Of a stretch of 46,890 nt of DNA, positions 24,995 through 33,830 are shown piece after piece. Origin of the DNA: Gemmatimonadota bacterium (GTDB taxonomy: Bacteria; Gemmatimonadota; Gemmatimonadetes; Longimicrobiales; Gaopeijiaceae); assembly GCA_013002885.1 (NCBI GenBank), contig JABDLS010000008.1, positions 1-46,890 of the forward strand, in the 5' to 3' direction. The notes under the pieces are model-generated. The model was not told where the DNA came from. It worked only from the letters and a program-made list of their open reading frames with translations, and searched no databases. Position 1 is the first letter of the stretch. Each line of letters starts with the position of its first letter. A program made the translations under genes and the position numbers.

Positions 24995-25983
24995 CCCTCG
25001 AGGCAACCGAAACGGAGCAGACCGCCGTCGGCTCCGGCCGGCAGATTCTCGACTCCGTTACGGGTGCGGTTCATCAGCGCATCGTGGGACAGGACGAGGC
25101 GGTTGAGGGGCTCCTCATCGCATTGCTCACCGGCGGCCACATCCTGCTGGAAGGGCTACCGGGGCTGGCGAAGACGCTCATGGTGCGGACGCTGGCCGAG
25201 GCTATCCATACGGGCTTTCGCCGCATCCAGTTCACGCCGGATCTCCTGCCGACGGATATCATCGGGACACCCATCTTTGATCAGGCGGCAAGCGAGTTCA
25301 GGGTCCAGAAGGGTCCGATCTTCTCCAACATCATTCTCGCCGACGAGATCAACCGGGCGCCGCCGAAGGTGCAGGCCGCTCTCCTCGAAGCCATGGAGGA
25401 GCGCCAGGTCACCATCGCGGGGGATACCTTCGTTCTCGATTCGCCTTTCATGGTGCTGGCCACCCAGAACCCGGTAGAACTCCACGGGACTTATCCCCTG
25501 GCCGAGGCTCAGCTCGACCGGTTCGCCATGAAGCTCCACATCGGATACCCCGACCGCACGGAGGAAAAGGCCATCGTACGCCGCGTGGCCACCGGGTCAC
25601 AGTCTCCCGTGGACGCGGTGGTCACCGTGGAGCAGGTCGCCGAGGCTCGACGGGAAGTCGAAGCCGTTCGTCTGGAAGACGACATCCTCGACTACATCGT
25701 CGAACTCACCTTCGCAACGAGAGAGCCCGAGGAGTACGGGCTGTCCGACATCGCCGGCCTCATCGAGTACGGCGCATCGCCCCGGGCAACGATCTTCCTG
25801 ACCCGCGCATCTCGGGCTCGAGCCTATCTCCGGGGCCGCGACTACGTGATGCCCGATGACGTGAAGACGATGGCGTTGCAGGTCATGCGACACCGACTCC
25901 GGACGACGTACGAAGCCGACGCCCGTGGTGTGGACTCCGACGACATCGTGCGACGCGTGCTCGAGGCGGTGCCGGCACCCTGA
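24991..25983 (+). CDS. moxR: MoxR family AAA+ ATPase
   Basis: A 330-residue cytosolic ATPase. Walker A is GLPGLAKT (residues 55-62), Walker B is IILADEINRAP (Asp118-Glu119), the sensor region is ATQNPVELHGTYPLAEAQLDRF, and the C-terminal lid follows. MoxR proteins act as chaperones for the maturation of partner proteins bearing VWA domains. The start at 24991 overlaps the epimerase stop (ATGA); an earlier in-frame start is rejected. The next genes encode a DUF58 protein and two VWA membrane proteins, the standard MoxR partners, so the set is a MoxR-Bat operon. Confidence 0.96.
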   Translation: MTLEATETEQTAVGSGRQILDSVTGAVHQRIVGQDEAVEGLLIALLTGGHILLEGLPGLAKTLMVRTLAEAIHTGFRRIQFTPDLLPTDIIGTPIFDQAASEFRVQKGPIFSNIILADEINRAPPKVQAALLEAMEERQVTIAGDTFVLDSPFMVLATQNPVELHGTYPLAEAQLDRFAMKLHIGYPDRTEEKAIVRRVATGSQSPVDAVVTVEQVAEARREVEAVRLEDDILDYIVELTFATREPEEYGLSDIAGLIEYGASPRATIFLTRASRARAYLRGRDYVMPDDVKTMALQVMRHRLRTTYEADARGVDSDDIVRRVLEAVPAP

Positions 25984-26065
25984 TGCGGTCGGAGGGGGAG
26001 GGCGTGAGGATGGGCGGGTCCGCCCGTCGATCCGGGAGGGGCGCGTCGGCGCGCCGGAGACAGCG

Positions 26066-26998
26066 ATGAAGGCGCAGGGCGCCGGTGCCATCGCGGCGCG
26101 ACACGTCTTCACGCCGGAGGTCACGGCCCAGCTCAAGCGGATCGAGCTGTCCACGAGAGGGCTGGTCGAGTCCCTCTTCAGCGGCGAGTACCACTCCATC
26201 TTCAAGGGGAGGGGACTCGAGTTCTCCGACGTCCGGGAGTACCAGCCCGGGGATGACGTCAGGGCCATCGACTGGAACGTCACCGCGCGTCGAGGGCGCC
26301 TCTTCATCAAGGAACTCGTAGAGGAGCGCCAGCTCACGGCGCTGGTCGTCGTCGACCTCTCGGCGTCCAAGGCCTTCGGTACCGGCGAGAAGCCCAACGC
26401 CCATATCGCCGCGGAGGTCGCAGCCATACTCGCCTTGGCGGCCACCTCCAACAATGACCGAGTGGGACTCCTCCTGGTCACCGATCGGGTAGAGTGGTAC
26501 GTGCCTCCAGACACCGGTCGACGCCACGCCCTTCGGCTCGTCCTGGAGATCCTGGCGTTCAACCCCGAGGGCCGAGGCACGCGGCTCTCCGAGGGCATCG
26601 GGTTCGCCGAGAAGGTCCTCCGGCAGCGGACGACGGTGTTCGTGGTGAGCGACTTCATCACCTCCACGACAGCGGACCCTCAGCTGGCCCACGCCATGAG
26701 AAAGCTCGCATGGGACCACGACGTCGTGCCCATCCGGCTCACGGACCCAGCCGCTTCGGAGCTTCCCAACGTAGGGATGCTCGCCGTGACCGATCCGGAG
26801 ACGGGCCGACGGCACGTGGTGAATACGAGTCGAAGGAAGTTCCGGGACGCGCACCGGGAACGGGCGGCGGAGGCGAGAGCGGCGGTTGACGGGATCTTCC
26901 GCGATCTCCAACTCGACGTGGTCGACATCGACACCAGGGAGGAGTACCTGCCTCCGCTCATCGGGTTCTTCAGAGCGAGGGCGAGGGCGCTGCGATGA
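26066..26998 (+). CDS. DUF58 protein of the MoxR/Bat operon
   Basis: A 310-residue DUF58 protein, cytosolic, with a VWA-like fold. Family marks are SGEYHSIFKGRGLEFSDVRE (about residues 39-58), YQPGDDVRAIDWNVTAR (about 59-75) and the strand LTALVVVDLSASKAFG (DLSxS, about 91-106). The GGAG upstream of the ATG at 26066 fixes the start; the 82 bases after moxR carry no other gene. These proteins accompany MoxR and are thought to be their substrates or partners. Its stop overlaps the next gene (ATGA). Confidence 0.93.
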   Translation: MKAQGAGAIAARHVFTPEVTAQLKRIELSTRGLVESLFSGEYHSIFKGRGLEFSDVREYQPGDDVRAIDWNVTARRGRLFIKELVEERQLTALVVVDLSASKAFGTGEKPNAHIAAEVAAILALAATSNNDRVGLLLVTDRVEWYVPPDTGRRHALRLVLEILAFNPEGRGTRLSEGIGFAEKVLRQRTTVFVVSDFITSTTADPQLAHAMRKLAWDHDVVPIRLTDPAASELPNVGMLAVTDPETGRRHVVNTSRRKFRDAHRERAAEARAAVDGIFRDLQLDVVDIDTREEYLPPLIGFFRARARALR

Positions 26999-28122
26999 AG
27001 GTGTGGGGCGTGATGATCGGCGTGATCTTCTCGGTCGCGGGTGTCGTCGAAGACGCGATTCCCTACCCGCACGCCACCCTCAGCGCTCAGAATCCTCCTC
27101 CCCAGCTGGCCTCGCCCCTTCAGTCGGTGGCCCTCTCCGACGATTCGGTGGAGATCGGCGACCGCTTCGACCTGCGACTCGAGCTTCGACTCCGCCCGGA
27201 CGAGGTGGCGTTTTTTCCCGATTCGTTGGCGGCCCCCGGCATCGAACCTTTCGACGCGGTGGCATGGGGTGCCGAGACCCAGGCCGACGGCAGTATTGTG
27301 CTTACCATCTCCTACCCCCTGCTCGCCTACCAGACGGGCCCTGTCCTCGTCCCCGACTTCGACGCCTTCGTGGCGCCGCGTGCGGAGGCCTTGGTGGCGG
27401 GCTACGCCGACGACGGAGAACTGGTGGGCTCCTGGGACGCCTTCCGCGCGGCTCCTGCCAGGGTGCCGTCCGCTCGACTGCTCGGGGTGCCTCCGCGACA
27501 GGTGATGGTGGCCACCGTTCTGGGCCTGGACGACATCACGACACAGATCACACCTCGCCCACCAGCCGACCTCTCCGGAGGCAATCGCGACTGGCTCTCG
27601 ACGCTTCTGTTGGCGGTGTTCGGTGTCCTCCTGTCCGGAATCGCCGTCTCTTCTACCCGCGACTGGATGCGGTACCGGGCCCGGGTCCCGCCTCCACCGC
27701 CCCCGACACCCAAGGAAAGGGCCCTCGCGGCACTCGCCGAGGTCGAGGCCTCGGGAATGCATGCCGATGGCCGCCTGCGGGTCTTCTATTCCGATTGGAG
27801 TGAGGCCGTCCGCCGTTACGTGGAGAGCTTCCAGACGGCGTGGGGCCCGGCGTGGACGAGCACCGAGCTCATGACCGACCTCCAAGGCCCTCGCCGATCC
27901 GCGGCCGTCGAACGGTCCGTGGGGCCCGAAGAGATCGCCGGGGTCATGAGAACGGCCGAGGAAGTGAAGTTCGGCGGGGTTCGGCCCGACCCGGAGGCCG
28001 CCCTGGGGCACCTGCAGAGGGCACGCGGCTGGATCGAGGGCTCGGACCCTGGTGGTCCCGCGGCGGGAGCCCCCACATCGAGTGCCCCCCGGACGCCCGT
28101 CTCCGAAGAGGGCAGCCCATGA
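26995..28122 (+). CDS. Membrane protein of the Bat operon (BatD-like position)
   Basis: A 375-residue protein with a signal or anchor at the N-terminus (MKVWGVMIGVIFSVAGVVE) and one transmembrane segment around residues 200-220 (STLLLAVFGVLLSGIAV). The region between is an exported beta-rich domain with DLRLELRLRPDE and QTGPVLVPDFDAF, as in the Ig-like parts of BatD-type proteins. The cytosolic C-terminus has a proline-rich linker (PPPPPPTPKERALAALAEVE) and a helical domain with FYSDWSEAVRRYVES. It lies between DUF58 and BatA-like genes, the usual position of such proteins. Sequence alone does not show clear identity; it is much shorter than classical BatD. Confidence 0.8.
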   Translation: MKVWGVMIGVIFSVAGVVEDAIPYPHATLSAQNPPPQLASPLQSVALSDDSVEIGDRFDLRLELRLRPDEVAFFPDSLAAPGIEPFDAVAWGAETQADGSIVLTISYPLLAYQTGPVLVPDFDAFVAPRAEALVAGYADDGELVGSWDAFRAAPARVPSARLLGVPPRQVMVATVLGLDDITTQITPRPPADLSGGNRDWLSTLLLAVFGVLLSGIAVSSTRDWMRYRARVPPPPPPTPKERALAALAEVEASGMHADGRLRVFYSDWSEAVRRYVESFQTAWGPAWTSTELMTDLQGPRRSAAVERSVGPEEIAGVMRTAEEVKFGGVRPDPEAALGHLQRARGWIEGSDPGGPAAGAPTSSAPRTPVSEEGSP

Positions 28123-29063
28123 CCTTCGGCTTCGCCGCCTCGTCCTGGCTTTGGCTCCTCGTGCCGGTGGGACTCCTGATCGTCTGGATGCGCCCGAGGG
28201 CGTCCCGGGCATTGGTGCTGGCCAGTTCGGAGGAACCCCGGCCACGCCTGGGAGGCGGATGGATCGGTGGGCTGCTGGAGTGGACGCCCCTCGTTCTTCG
28301 AGCAGGCGCCCTGAGCGCGGTCGTCATCGCCCTCGCCGGACCCCGGGCGGTCGAGATCGTGGAGGAGCCCCGAACCGAGGGAGTCGGTATCGCTCTGGCC
28401 CTCGACCTCTCCACCTCCATGTGGGCCGAGGACATGGGTGCGCGTCAGAGTCGCCTGGAGGTGGCGAAGAACACGGCCCTGCGCTTCATCGACGCCCGGG
28501 ACGACGACATGGGGCTGGTGACCTTCGCCGGGGAGGCGCTGACCCGACTCCCTCTCACGCATGATCCCTACGTGGTTCGAGAGGCCGTGTCCGAGCTCGA
28601 GGTCGGACTGCTGATGGACGGCACCGATATCGCAGGGGCCATCGCCGCGGGGGCCGGCCTCCTCGACGACGTGCCACACCCGTCGAAGGTCCTCATCCTC
28701 GTCACGGACGGAGCCCACAACAAAGCGGGCGTCATGCCCGATCTGGCCGCACGCGCAGCCGCCGCCGTGGGTGTCACCATCTACCCGGTGGCCATCGGCC
28801 AGGAAAGAGGTCGCGATACCCAGGCCATGGAGACGGTCCTTACCCAGGCCGCGCGGATCACCGGAGGACGGTACTTCAAGGCTACCGACGCCCGGGCCCT
28901 GGACGAGATCTACGACGAAATCGATCGGCTGGTGCAGCCTTCCGAAGAGATCGTCGAGCGCATCGAGACCACCCCCTACTCGTGGCTCTTCGCCCTCGTC
29001 GGCCTTTTGCTGGGCACGCTCGCTACAGTGCTTCGGGGCTCTCCGTTGGGGGTTCTGCCGTGA
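28119..29063 (+). CDS. batA: BatA-like VWA membrane protein
   Basis: A 314-residue protein. Two N-terminal membrane helices (residues 7-25 and about 55-73), a periplasmic or cytosolic VWA domain with the full MIDAS start DLSTS (Asp96-x-Ser98-x-Ser100), later TFAGEALTRLPLT and the conserved ILVTDGAHN (Asp), and a C-terminal helix (about 285-305). This is the standard BatA layout of the Bacteroides aerotolerance set. The ATG overlaps the upstream stop (ATGA), and the next gene begins with an overlapping GTG. The Bat proteins are thought to form a membrane complex supporting envelope integrity or oxidative tolerance. Confidence 0.92.
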   Translation: MTFGFAASSWLWLLVPVGLLIVWMRPRASRALVLASSEEPRPRLGGGWIGGLLEWTPLVLRAGALSAVVIALAGPRAVEIVEEPRTEGVGIALALDLSTSMWAEDMGARQSRLEVAKNTALRFIDARDDDMGLVTFAGEALTRLPLTHDPYVVREAVSELEVGLLMDGTDIAGAIAAGAGLLDDVPHPSKVLILVTDGAHNKAGVMPDLAARAAAAVGVTIYPVAIGQERGRDTQAMETVLTQAARITGGRYFKATDARALDEIYDEIDRLVQPSEEIVERIETTPYSWLFALVGLLLGTLATVLRGSPLGVLP

Positions 29064-30100
29064 TCTACGATCGTCCGGACCTCCTCGTGCTGTTGCCGCT
29101 CGCCGCCCTCGTCATGACGTTGGCCGTCCTCTGGCAGTGGAGGCGTTCCAGGAGGCTCGCTGCGGCCTTCGGGGGGAACCAAGCCGCCCGACGGCTCACC
29201 GGGCGATCCCTCCGCCGTTTCCCGACGGCGCGCCTCGGCTGCACGGTCCTGGCCGCCCTCGCGCTGACGTTGGCGGCCTCCGGGGCTCGCCAGGACACGG
29301 CCGAGCCGCCACCGCCGGCGACGCCGGTGGACCTCGTCGTCGCCCTCGATGTCTCCCACTCCATGAGCGCCGCGGACGTCGACCCGTCCCGTTTCGAGGT
29401 GGCCAGAGCGTCCGTAGATCGGGTCGTGGCGTCGAGGGTGGCCGACCGCATTGCGCTAAGCCTTTTCGCCGGCTGGCCCTATGGGCTGGTGCCCATCACG
29501 GACGACGTGGCCGTCGTGGAGTACTTCGTGCCCTGGCTCCAGCCGGAGTTGTTGCAACAGCGTGATCAGGGCACTGCCCTGGCTGACGTCCTGGACCACG
29601 CGGTGGAACGGTGGGCCGCTCGATCACGCGATGGCTCCATTCCCGTCCTTCTCGTCCTGTCCGATGGCGAGGCGCATGGAGCAGGCGCCGAAGTCCTCGC
29701 CGCAGCCAACCGGGCCGCCGAGGAAGGGCTCAGGATATGGACGGCGGGTGTGGGGACGCCCGAAGGAGCCCCACTCTTCGTTTCCGGCTCCGGTGGCGCA
29801 CCCCTCCTCGAAGGCTCGGGCGGCCAAGTCGTGGCCGGCTACGACGCCGACCTCCTCCGGGACATGGCCAGGATCGGCGGCGGCGCTTTCCACGCCCTCT
29901 CCGCCCCCGAGGACGTCGACGGATTGGTGGCCGAGCTGAGACGCCTGGGCGGCGAGGTCGCGTCGACGGAAGAGGCACCATTCGACCCGACCATGCTCCT
30001 CCTCATCATCGCGCTGGCGCTCCTCGCTACGGACGCCATCCTCGACTCGGGTGTGCTGCTGGGAGGCCGAAGCCGGGCCACTGTAAAGGGGCGGTCGTGA
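29060..30100 (+). CDS. batB: BatB-like VWA membrane protein
   Basis: A 346-residue paralogue of the previous protein, with a GTG start in a GTGA overlap. Layout: N-terminal helix (about 7-26), second helix (60-76), VWA domain with MIDAS motif DVSHS (Asp97-x-Ser99-x-Ser101), SLFAGWPYGLVPIT, and VLLVLSDGEAHG, then a C-terminal helix (LLLIIALALLATDAILD). An alternative, longer form starting upstream in the previous gene's frame is rejected. It stops overlapping the TPR gene by one base (TGATG). Confidence 0.92.
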   Translation: MIYDRPDLLVLLPLAALVMTLAVLWQWRRSRRLAAAFGGNQAARRLTGRSLRRFPTARLGCTVLAALALTLAASGARQDTAEPPPPATPVDLVVALDVSHSMSAADVDPSRFEVARASVDRVVASRVADRIALSLFAGWPYGLVPITDDVAVVEYFVPWLQPELLQQRDQGTALADVLDHAVERWAARSRDGSIPVLLVLSDGEAHGAGAEVLAAANRAAEEGLRIWTAGVGTPEGAPLFVSGSGGAPLLEGSGGQVVAGYDADLLRDMARIGGGAFHALSAPEDVDGLVAELRRLGGEVASTEEAPFDPTMLLLIIALALLATDAILDSGVLLGGRSRATVKGRS

Positions 30101-30876
30101 TGCGCACCTCCGAGCATGTCCTCATGCGCATCGGCCTCGTGGCCTTCGCCGCGAGTGGGCTGGCCTGGTCATGGTCCCAGGAACGAGGAAGCCTCGAAAG
30201 GGCCAACCGCCTCGCTCGTGCCGGTGAAGTCCAGGAGGCCGCCCAGCTCTACGAGGAACGAGCCCTCGAGACCCCGTCGGACACGGAACTCCGCTACAAC
30301 CTCGGTACGACGCTCATCGCTCTGGACTCCACCGATGCTGAAGTGGAGTTGGCGCGGGCCACCGTCGCTGGTCCCAGCGACGTTCGAGGAAGAGCCCAGT
30401 ACAACATCGGGCTCGTGCGCCTCCGTCGCGCTCTCGACGTGGCGGATCCGGACTCGGTTCGAACCGACGCGGCAGCCGCTATCGAAGCCAACCGCCTGGC
30501 TCTACGCCTGCGACCCGGAGACCCGGACGCCAAGTGGAACCTGGCCATGGCGGTGCGGCTCCTGGATTCCATCGACGCCTTCGAGCGTCGAAGCGGCCGC
30601 GAACTCACCGATGGCGCCGTAGAAGCCGACGTCGTGACCCGGTCGGTGAACGTTCCCGATCCGGAGGAAGACGAGCGAGCGGAAGATCCACCCGCCGAGG
30701 GCGAGGAGGAGACGGCTGCACTGGCGACCGAGGAAGGGCCGCTGTCCCCCGAAGAGGCGGAGGAGATCCTGGGTATCAGCCATCTGGACCCCACCGAGAT
30801 GCTGAAGAAGCTCCTGGCTATCGAGGGGCGCGGGCGCTCACTCTTCGGGCGAGGGACGACGCCTCGCCGCTGGTAG
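30100..30876 (+). CDS. batC: BatC-like TPR protein
   Basis: A 258-residue protein with a weak N-terminal hydrophobic segment (MRIGLVAFAASGLAWSWS), then TPR-like helices (NRLARAGEVQEAAQLYEERA; LRYNLGTTLIALD; AQYNIGLVRLRRA; DAKWNLAMAVRLLDS). The C-terminal part is acidic and ends with GISHLDPTEMLKKLLAIE. This is the layout of BatC proteins, the TPR partner of BatA/BatB. The ATG at 30100 overlaps the batB stop by one base; a GTG one codon upstream is equally possible. It is the last gene of the operon, which ends 33 bases before a convergent gene; no hairpin terminator is visible. Confidence 0.85.
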   Translation: MRTSEHVLMRIGLVAFAASGLAWSWSQERGSLERANRLARAGEVQEAAQLYEERALETPSDTELRYNLGTTLIALDSTDAEVELARATVAGPSDVRGRAQYNIGLVRLRRALDVADPDSVRTDAAAAIEANRLALRLRPGDPDAKWNLAMAVRLLDSIDAFERRSGRELTDGAVEADVVTRSVNVPDPEEDERAEDPPAEGEEETAALATEEGPLSPEEAEEILGISHLDPTEMLKKLLAIEGRGRSLFGRGTTPRRW

Positions 30877-30909
30877 GTGGCCAGCCAGCCTCCGTCGACG
30901 GCGACGCCC

Positions 30910-31614
30910 TCAAGGGTGATGGGCCCATCCGAAGATCTCGACGGTGTTCGGATTCGACGACGGTGACGAGCACTCCGGATCGGCATGGCGTGTCCCGAAG
31001 CCCAGAGTGCCGAAGTCCTCACGCAGGGCTTCGCCAGGTCCCGGCACCAGGGTGTCGACGGTGAGTCGGTCGGCTGAGATCCTGGAGCTCGTGGTCTGAA
31101 CCGGTACGCAGTCGAATTCGAGCGTCACCGAGGTCGGTCGACCGACGACGATCCGGATGTCACCCTCCGCGGGTGAACGGGCTGGGTCCCACGATCCTAT
31201 GGGTAGCTCCTCGAACTCCCGGCGTTCGTCTCCGGGAGAGATGGGCGTGAGAGGCGAGTCTCCAGGTAGGGGAATCCGCCACACCCAAGTGCTCACAGAG
31301 ATGTGGGCGTCCAGGAGCCAACTCGCTCGATCCCGGAACGCACGGTCGACGTAGACTTCACGGGTCGCCAGGGAGACGTACGCCGCCGGTCTCTCACTCG
31401 GAGGCCTCGCGATACGGACGGCGTCTCCGAAGGTCATGATGACGGGCCGTTCAGCGATGCCCGGGCCGACCCCCGGAACCGCGCCACTCCTGACCGTACC
31501 GGCCGACGGGTCCGCGACCTCTCTCGTCTCGAAGGTACAGGAGAAGAGCCCGGCACCCAGGGCGGAGGCAGCCGTGCGGAGGAACCCCCTCCGGGTGGTC
31601 GCGCAGGCACTCAC
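30910..31614 (-). CDS. Tat-signal lipoprotein candidate, unknown function
   Basis: A 234-residue protein. The chosen GTG at 31614 gives a twin-arginine signal at the N-terminus (TTRRGFLRTAASALGAG), followed at once by LFSC, which could act as a lipobox; a TTG two codons upstream is also possible, but no start has a good ribosome site. The rest has beta-rich segments (AYVSLATREVYVDRAFRDR; DIRIVVGRPTSVTLEFDC; DRLTVDTLVPG) and ends FGWAHHP. No family is recognised. It follows the TamA gene directly on the same strand, with its N-terminus near the TamA stop, so it may be a lipoprotein partner of that system. Confidence 0.65.
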   Translation of the reverse strand: MSACATTRRGFLRTAASALGAGLFSCTFETREVADPSAGTVRSGAVPGVGPGIAERPVIMTFGDAVRIARPPSERPAAYVSLATREVYVDRAFRDRASWLLDAHISVSTWVWRIPLPGDSPLTPISPGDERREFEELPIGSWDPARSPAEGDIRIVVGRPTSVTLEFDCVPVQTTSSRISADRLTVDTLVPGPGEALREDFGTLGFGTRHADPECSSPSSNPNTVEIFGWAHHP

Positions 31615-31640
31615 GGTCAAGATGGGCGACAGACGGTCGA

Positions 31641-33830
31641 TCAGAAGCCTCGGCCGATGGAGAGGTGTAGATGCCAGCGACGGTACGACTGGGGCTCGAG
31701 CTGGTCCAGAGGCACGCCATCGACAATGGCCCGCGCGACGACACCGGGGGACAGCAAGTCGACGGCGATGGGGTTGAGCTTGTAGCCGACCCCGATCCGA
31801 ATGGGGCCGACGAGGGTGCCGAACTCGAAGCCGCCCCCGACGGCGTACGCCCAACTCTCTCGCCTGAGTTCCGGGTCGCCTGGATCAAACGTCTCGCCCG
31901 GGCTCCAGACCCGGCCGGCGTCGAAGAACGCATAGGTGCGGTGGGAGTCGGAGAGGAACGGGAATGGCATCCCCAGCTCCGTCGTGCCCGTGAGGCGAAC
32001 CAGGCCTCCTGCAGGAACGAATCGGTCCGCCACGACGACCCCGTTCCCATCGACGTCCACATCCGGGATCTTGGAACCCATCAGACCGTTGGCCCACCCA
32101 CGAACGTCGCTCGTGCCGCCGGCCGTGAACATGACGTCCCGAAGGCCGACGATGGCCCGCGTCCGAGAGACACCGCTCTCGGGATCGCTCTCACCGAAGG
32201 GGAAAAGCCGGCCAGCCGTGCCCCGGAGGTACAGGGTGAAATCCGAGTTCAAGCGCCGGGCCGCCATGCCCTGGATGGAGATGCGAAAGAACTCGACGTC
32301 GCTGATGCCCGACGGGCCCGTCACCTCGAGGCTCGGCTCCAACAGGTACCCCGAGTTGGGGTTGATCCGGTCGTCGAGCGTTCCGTATGCACCCCTCAGG
32401 CGGAAGATGCTCTTCACGAAGATCGGGGCGAATACGCTGTCCCCCTGAGCGATGACCTCGCTCAGCGGAGTCAGCTGGTAGGTGTCATCGACCCGGAGTC
32501 GCGACAGCTCGTGTTGAGCCGTGACCGTTTCCAGAGGGCGCACCCGGTAGATGGCCGATGTCTCGACCCCGTACAGGAGCGACCGATCTCGGAAATCGTC
32601 ACGGAAGCGGGCGAAGGGTCCGAAGGTCCCCGAGATCGTCCGTTGGAAGAGATACGGCTGTCGCACCAGGGCCGACAGCCCGACGCTCCGGGTGTTCGTG
32701 GCCTCCAGCGCTCCCCACCCGCTCTCGAAGTTCGAGGAGAGGGTGAGTGTACGCGCCCCACCGTAGAAGTTGCGATGCTGCCAATGGGCCTCCCCTCCCA
32801 CGCCAGATTCCGAACGCCACCCAACGCGGCCCCAGATCAGGCGAGGCCGTCCTTCGTTCAGTCGATATCGGACGACGACGGAAGTGTCCTGGGGCTGGCT
32901 CTCCACCAGGTCCCCGAGAGCGCGTCGGATGAGGTCGAGTTCGAAGAGCTCACGCTGACCCTCACTGACCCGCCGGGCGCTGTACCAGTCGCCTATACGG
33001 ATGGGGATCTCGCGGCGGAGGACGGGGGGTTCGAGGCGCTCGTTCCCCTCGATGCGGACCTCACCCACTCTCGCTCGCGCCCCTGCCCTCGCTTCGAGCG
33101 CCACGGAGACCCTCGTGCCAGACGTATCGGCGCGAACCAGAGATGCCTCCACCCACGGATATCCGCGATCCGAGAACCAATTCCTCGTCTCCTGCACCAG
33201 ACGCGAACGCTCTTCCTGACTGAAGCGCCGTCCCTCCGCCGCGGCCAACGTCGACCGGAAGGACTCCCACTCTTGCCGCAGGTCGTCCGGGATCTCGATC
33301 GCCCTCCCGGCAGTACCGCCACCTCCATCCCCGGGGCCATCCGTGGGGCCATTCGTCACCGAGATCGCCACGGTGTCGATGGTCAGGGGCTCTCCCTGAT
33401 CGACGATCATCGTCACCGCCACGCGATTCACGGTGGTGTCGAGGGCCACGTCATAGTCGACTGCCACCGACGGAAAACCGGCGTTCCGATAGAGCCGACG
33501 GAGCCGAACGACGTCGCGCTGGAGAACCACCGGACTGAAGGGGGCATAGTCCGGGCTGGGGACGAAAGGAATGAAGTCGAACGCCCTCTTCGCCCAGACG
33601 AGGGATCCCGGGCCTCGCAGCGCGATCTGGGTCTCGAGCCGGGAGGTAGGGAGCGCCGACCCCGACGGAAACGACCACCTCAGCTTCTGGATTCGGGTAT
33701 CGGTGTCGACGAGGAAGAGCGACGGCCCGTCGGACTGCTGGGCGTGGCCCGCCTGTGGGAGTACCCCGAGGACCCCGAGGGCGAGGACGAACAGCGCGAT
33801 ACGAGCCTGTCGAGTGACATCAGTACGCAC
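31641..33830 (-). CDS. tamA: TamA/BamA-like outer-membrane assembly protein (Omp85)
   Basis: A 729-residue Omp85 protein. A signal peptide (about residues 10-30, GHAQ) is followed by POTRA-like domains (about 60-310, with YRNAGFPSVAVDYDV, GRRFSQEERSRLVQETRNWF and GEVRIEGNERLEPPVLRREI) and a 16-strand barrel. The barrel has the loop-6 motif GTSDVRGWANG (VRGW in place of VRGY) and ends HLHLSIGRGF with the terminal Phe. A GTG start is preceded by GAGGGGGC and overlaps the TamB stop by eleven bases. It should work with TamB in inserting outer-membrane proteins or moving lipids between membranes. Confidence 0.92.
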   Translation of the reverse strand: MRTDVTRQARIALFVLALGVLGVLPQAGHAQQSDGPSLFLVDTDTRIQKLRWSFPSGSALPTSRLETQIALRGPGSLVWAKRAFDFIPFVPSPDYAPFSPVVLQRDVVRLRRLYRNAGFPSVAVDYDVALDTTVNRVAVTMIVDQGEPLTIDTVAISVTNGPTDGPGDGGGGTAGRAIEIPDDLRQEWESFRSTLAAAEGRRFSQEERSRLVQETRNWFSDRGYPWVEASLVRADTSGTRVSVALEARAGARARVGEVRIEGNERLEPPVLRREIPIRIGDWYSARRVSEGQRELFELDLIRRALGDLVESQPQDTSVVVRYRLNEGRPRLIWGRVGWRSESGVGGEAHWQHRNFYGGARTLTLSSNFESGWGALEATNTRSVGLSALVRQPYLFQRTISGTFGPFARFRDDFRDRSLLYGVETSAIYRVRPLETVTAQHELSRLRVDDTYQLTPLSEVIAQGDSVFAPIFVKSIFRLRGAYGTLDDRINPNSGYLLEPSLEVTGPSGISDVEFFRISIQGMAARRLNSDFTLYLRGTAGRLFPFGESDPESGVSRTRAIVGLRDVMFTAGGTSDVRGWANGLMGSKIPDVDVDGNGVVVADRFVPAGGLVRLTGTTELGMPFPFLSDSHRTYAFFDAGRVWSPGETFDPGDPELRRESWAYAVGGGFEFGTLVGPIRIGVGYKLNPIAVDLLSPGVVARAIVDGVPLDQLEPQSYRRWHLHLSIGRGF

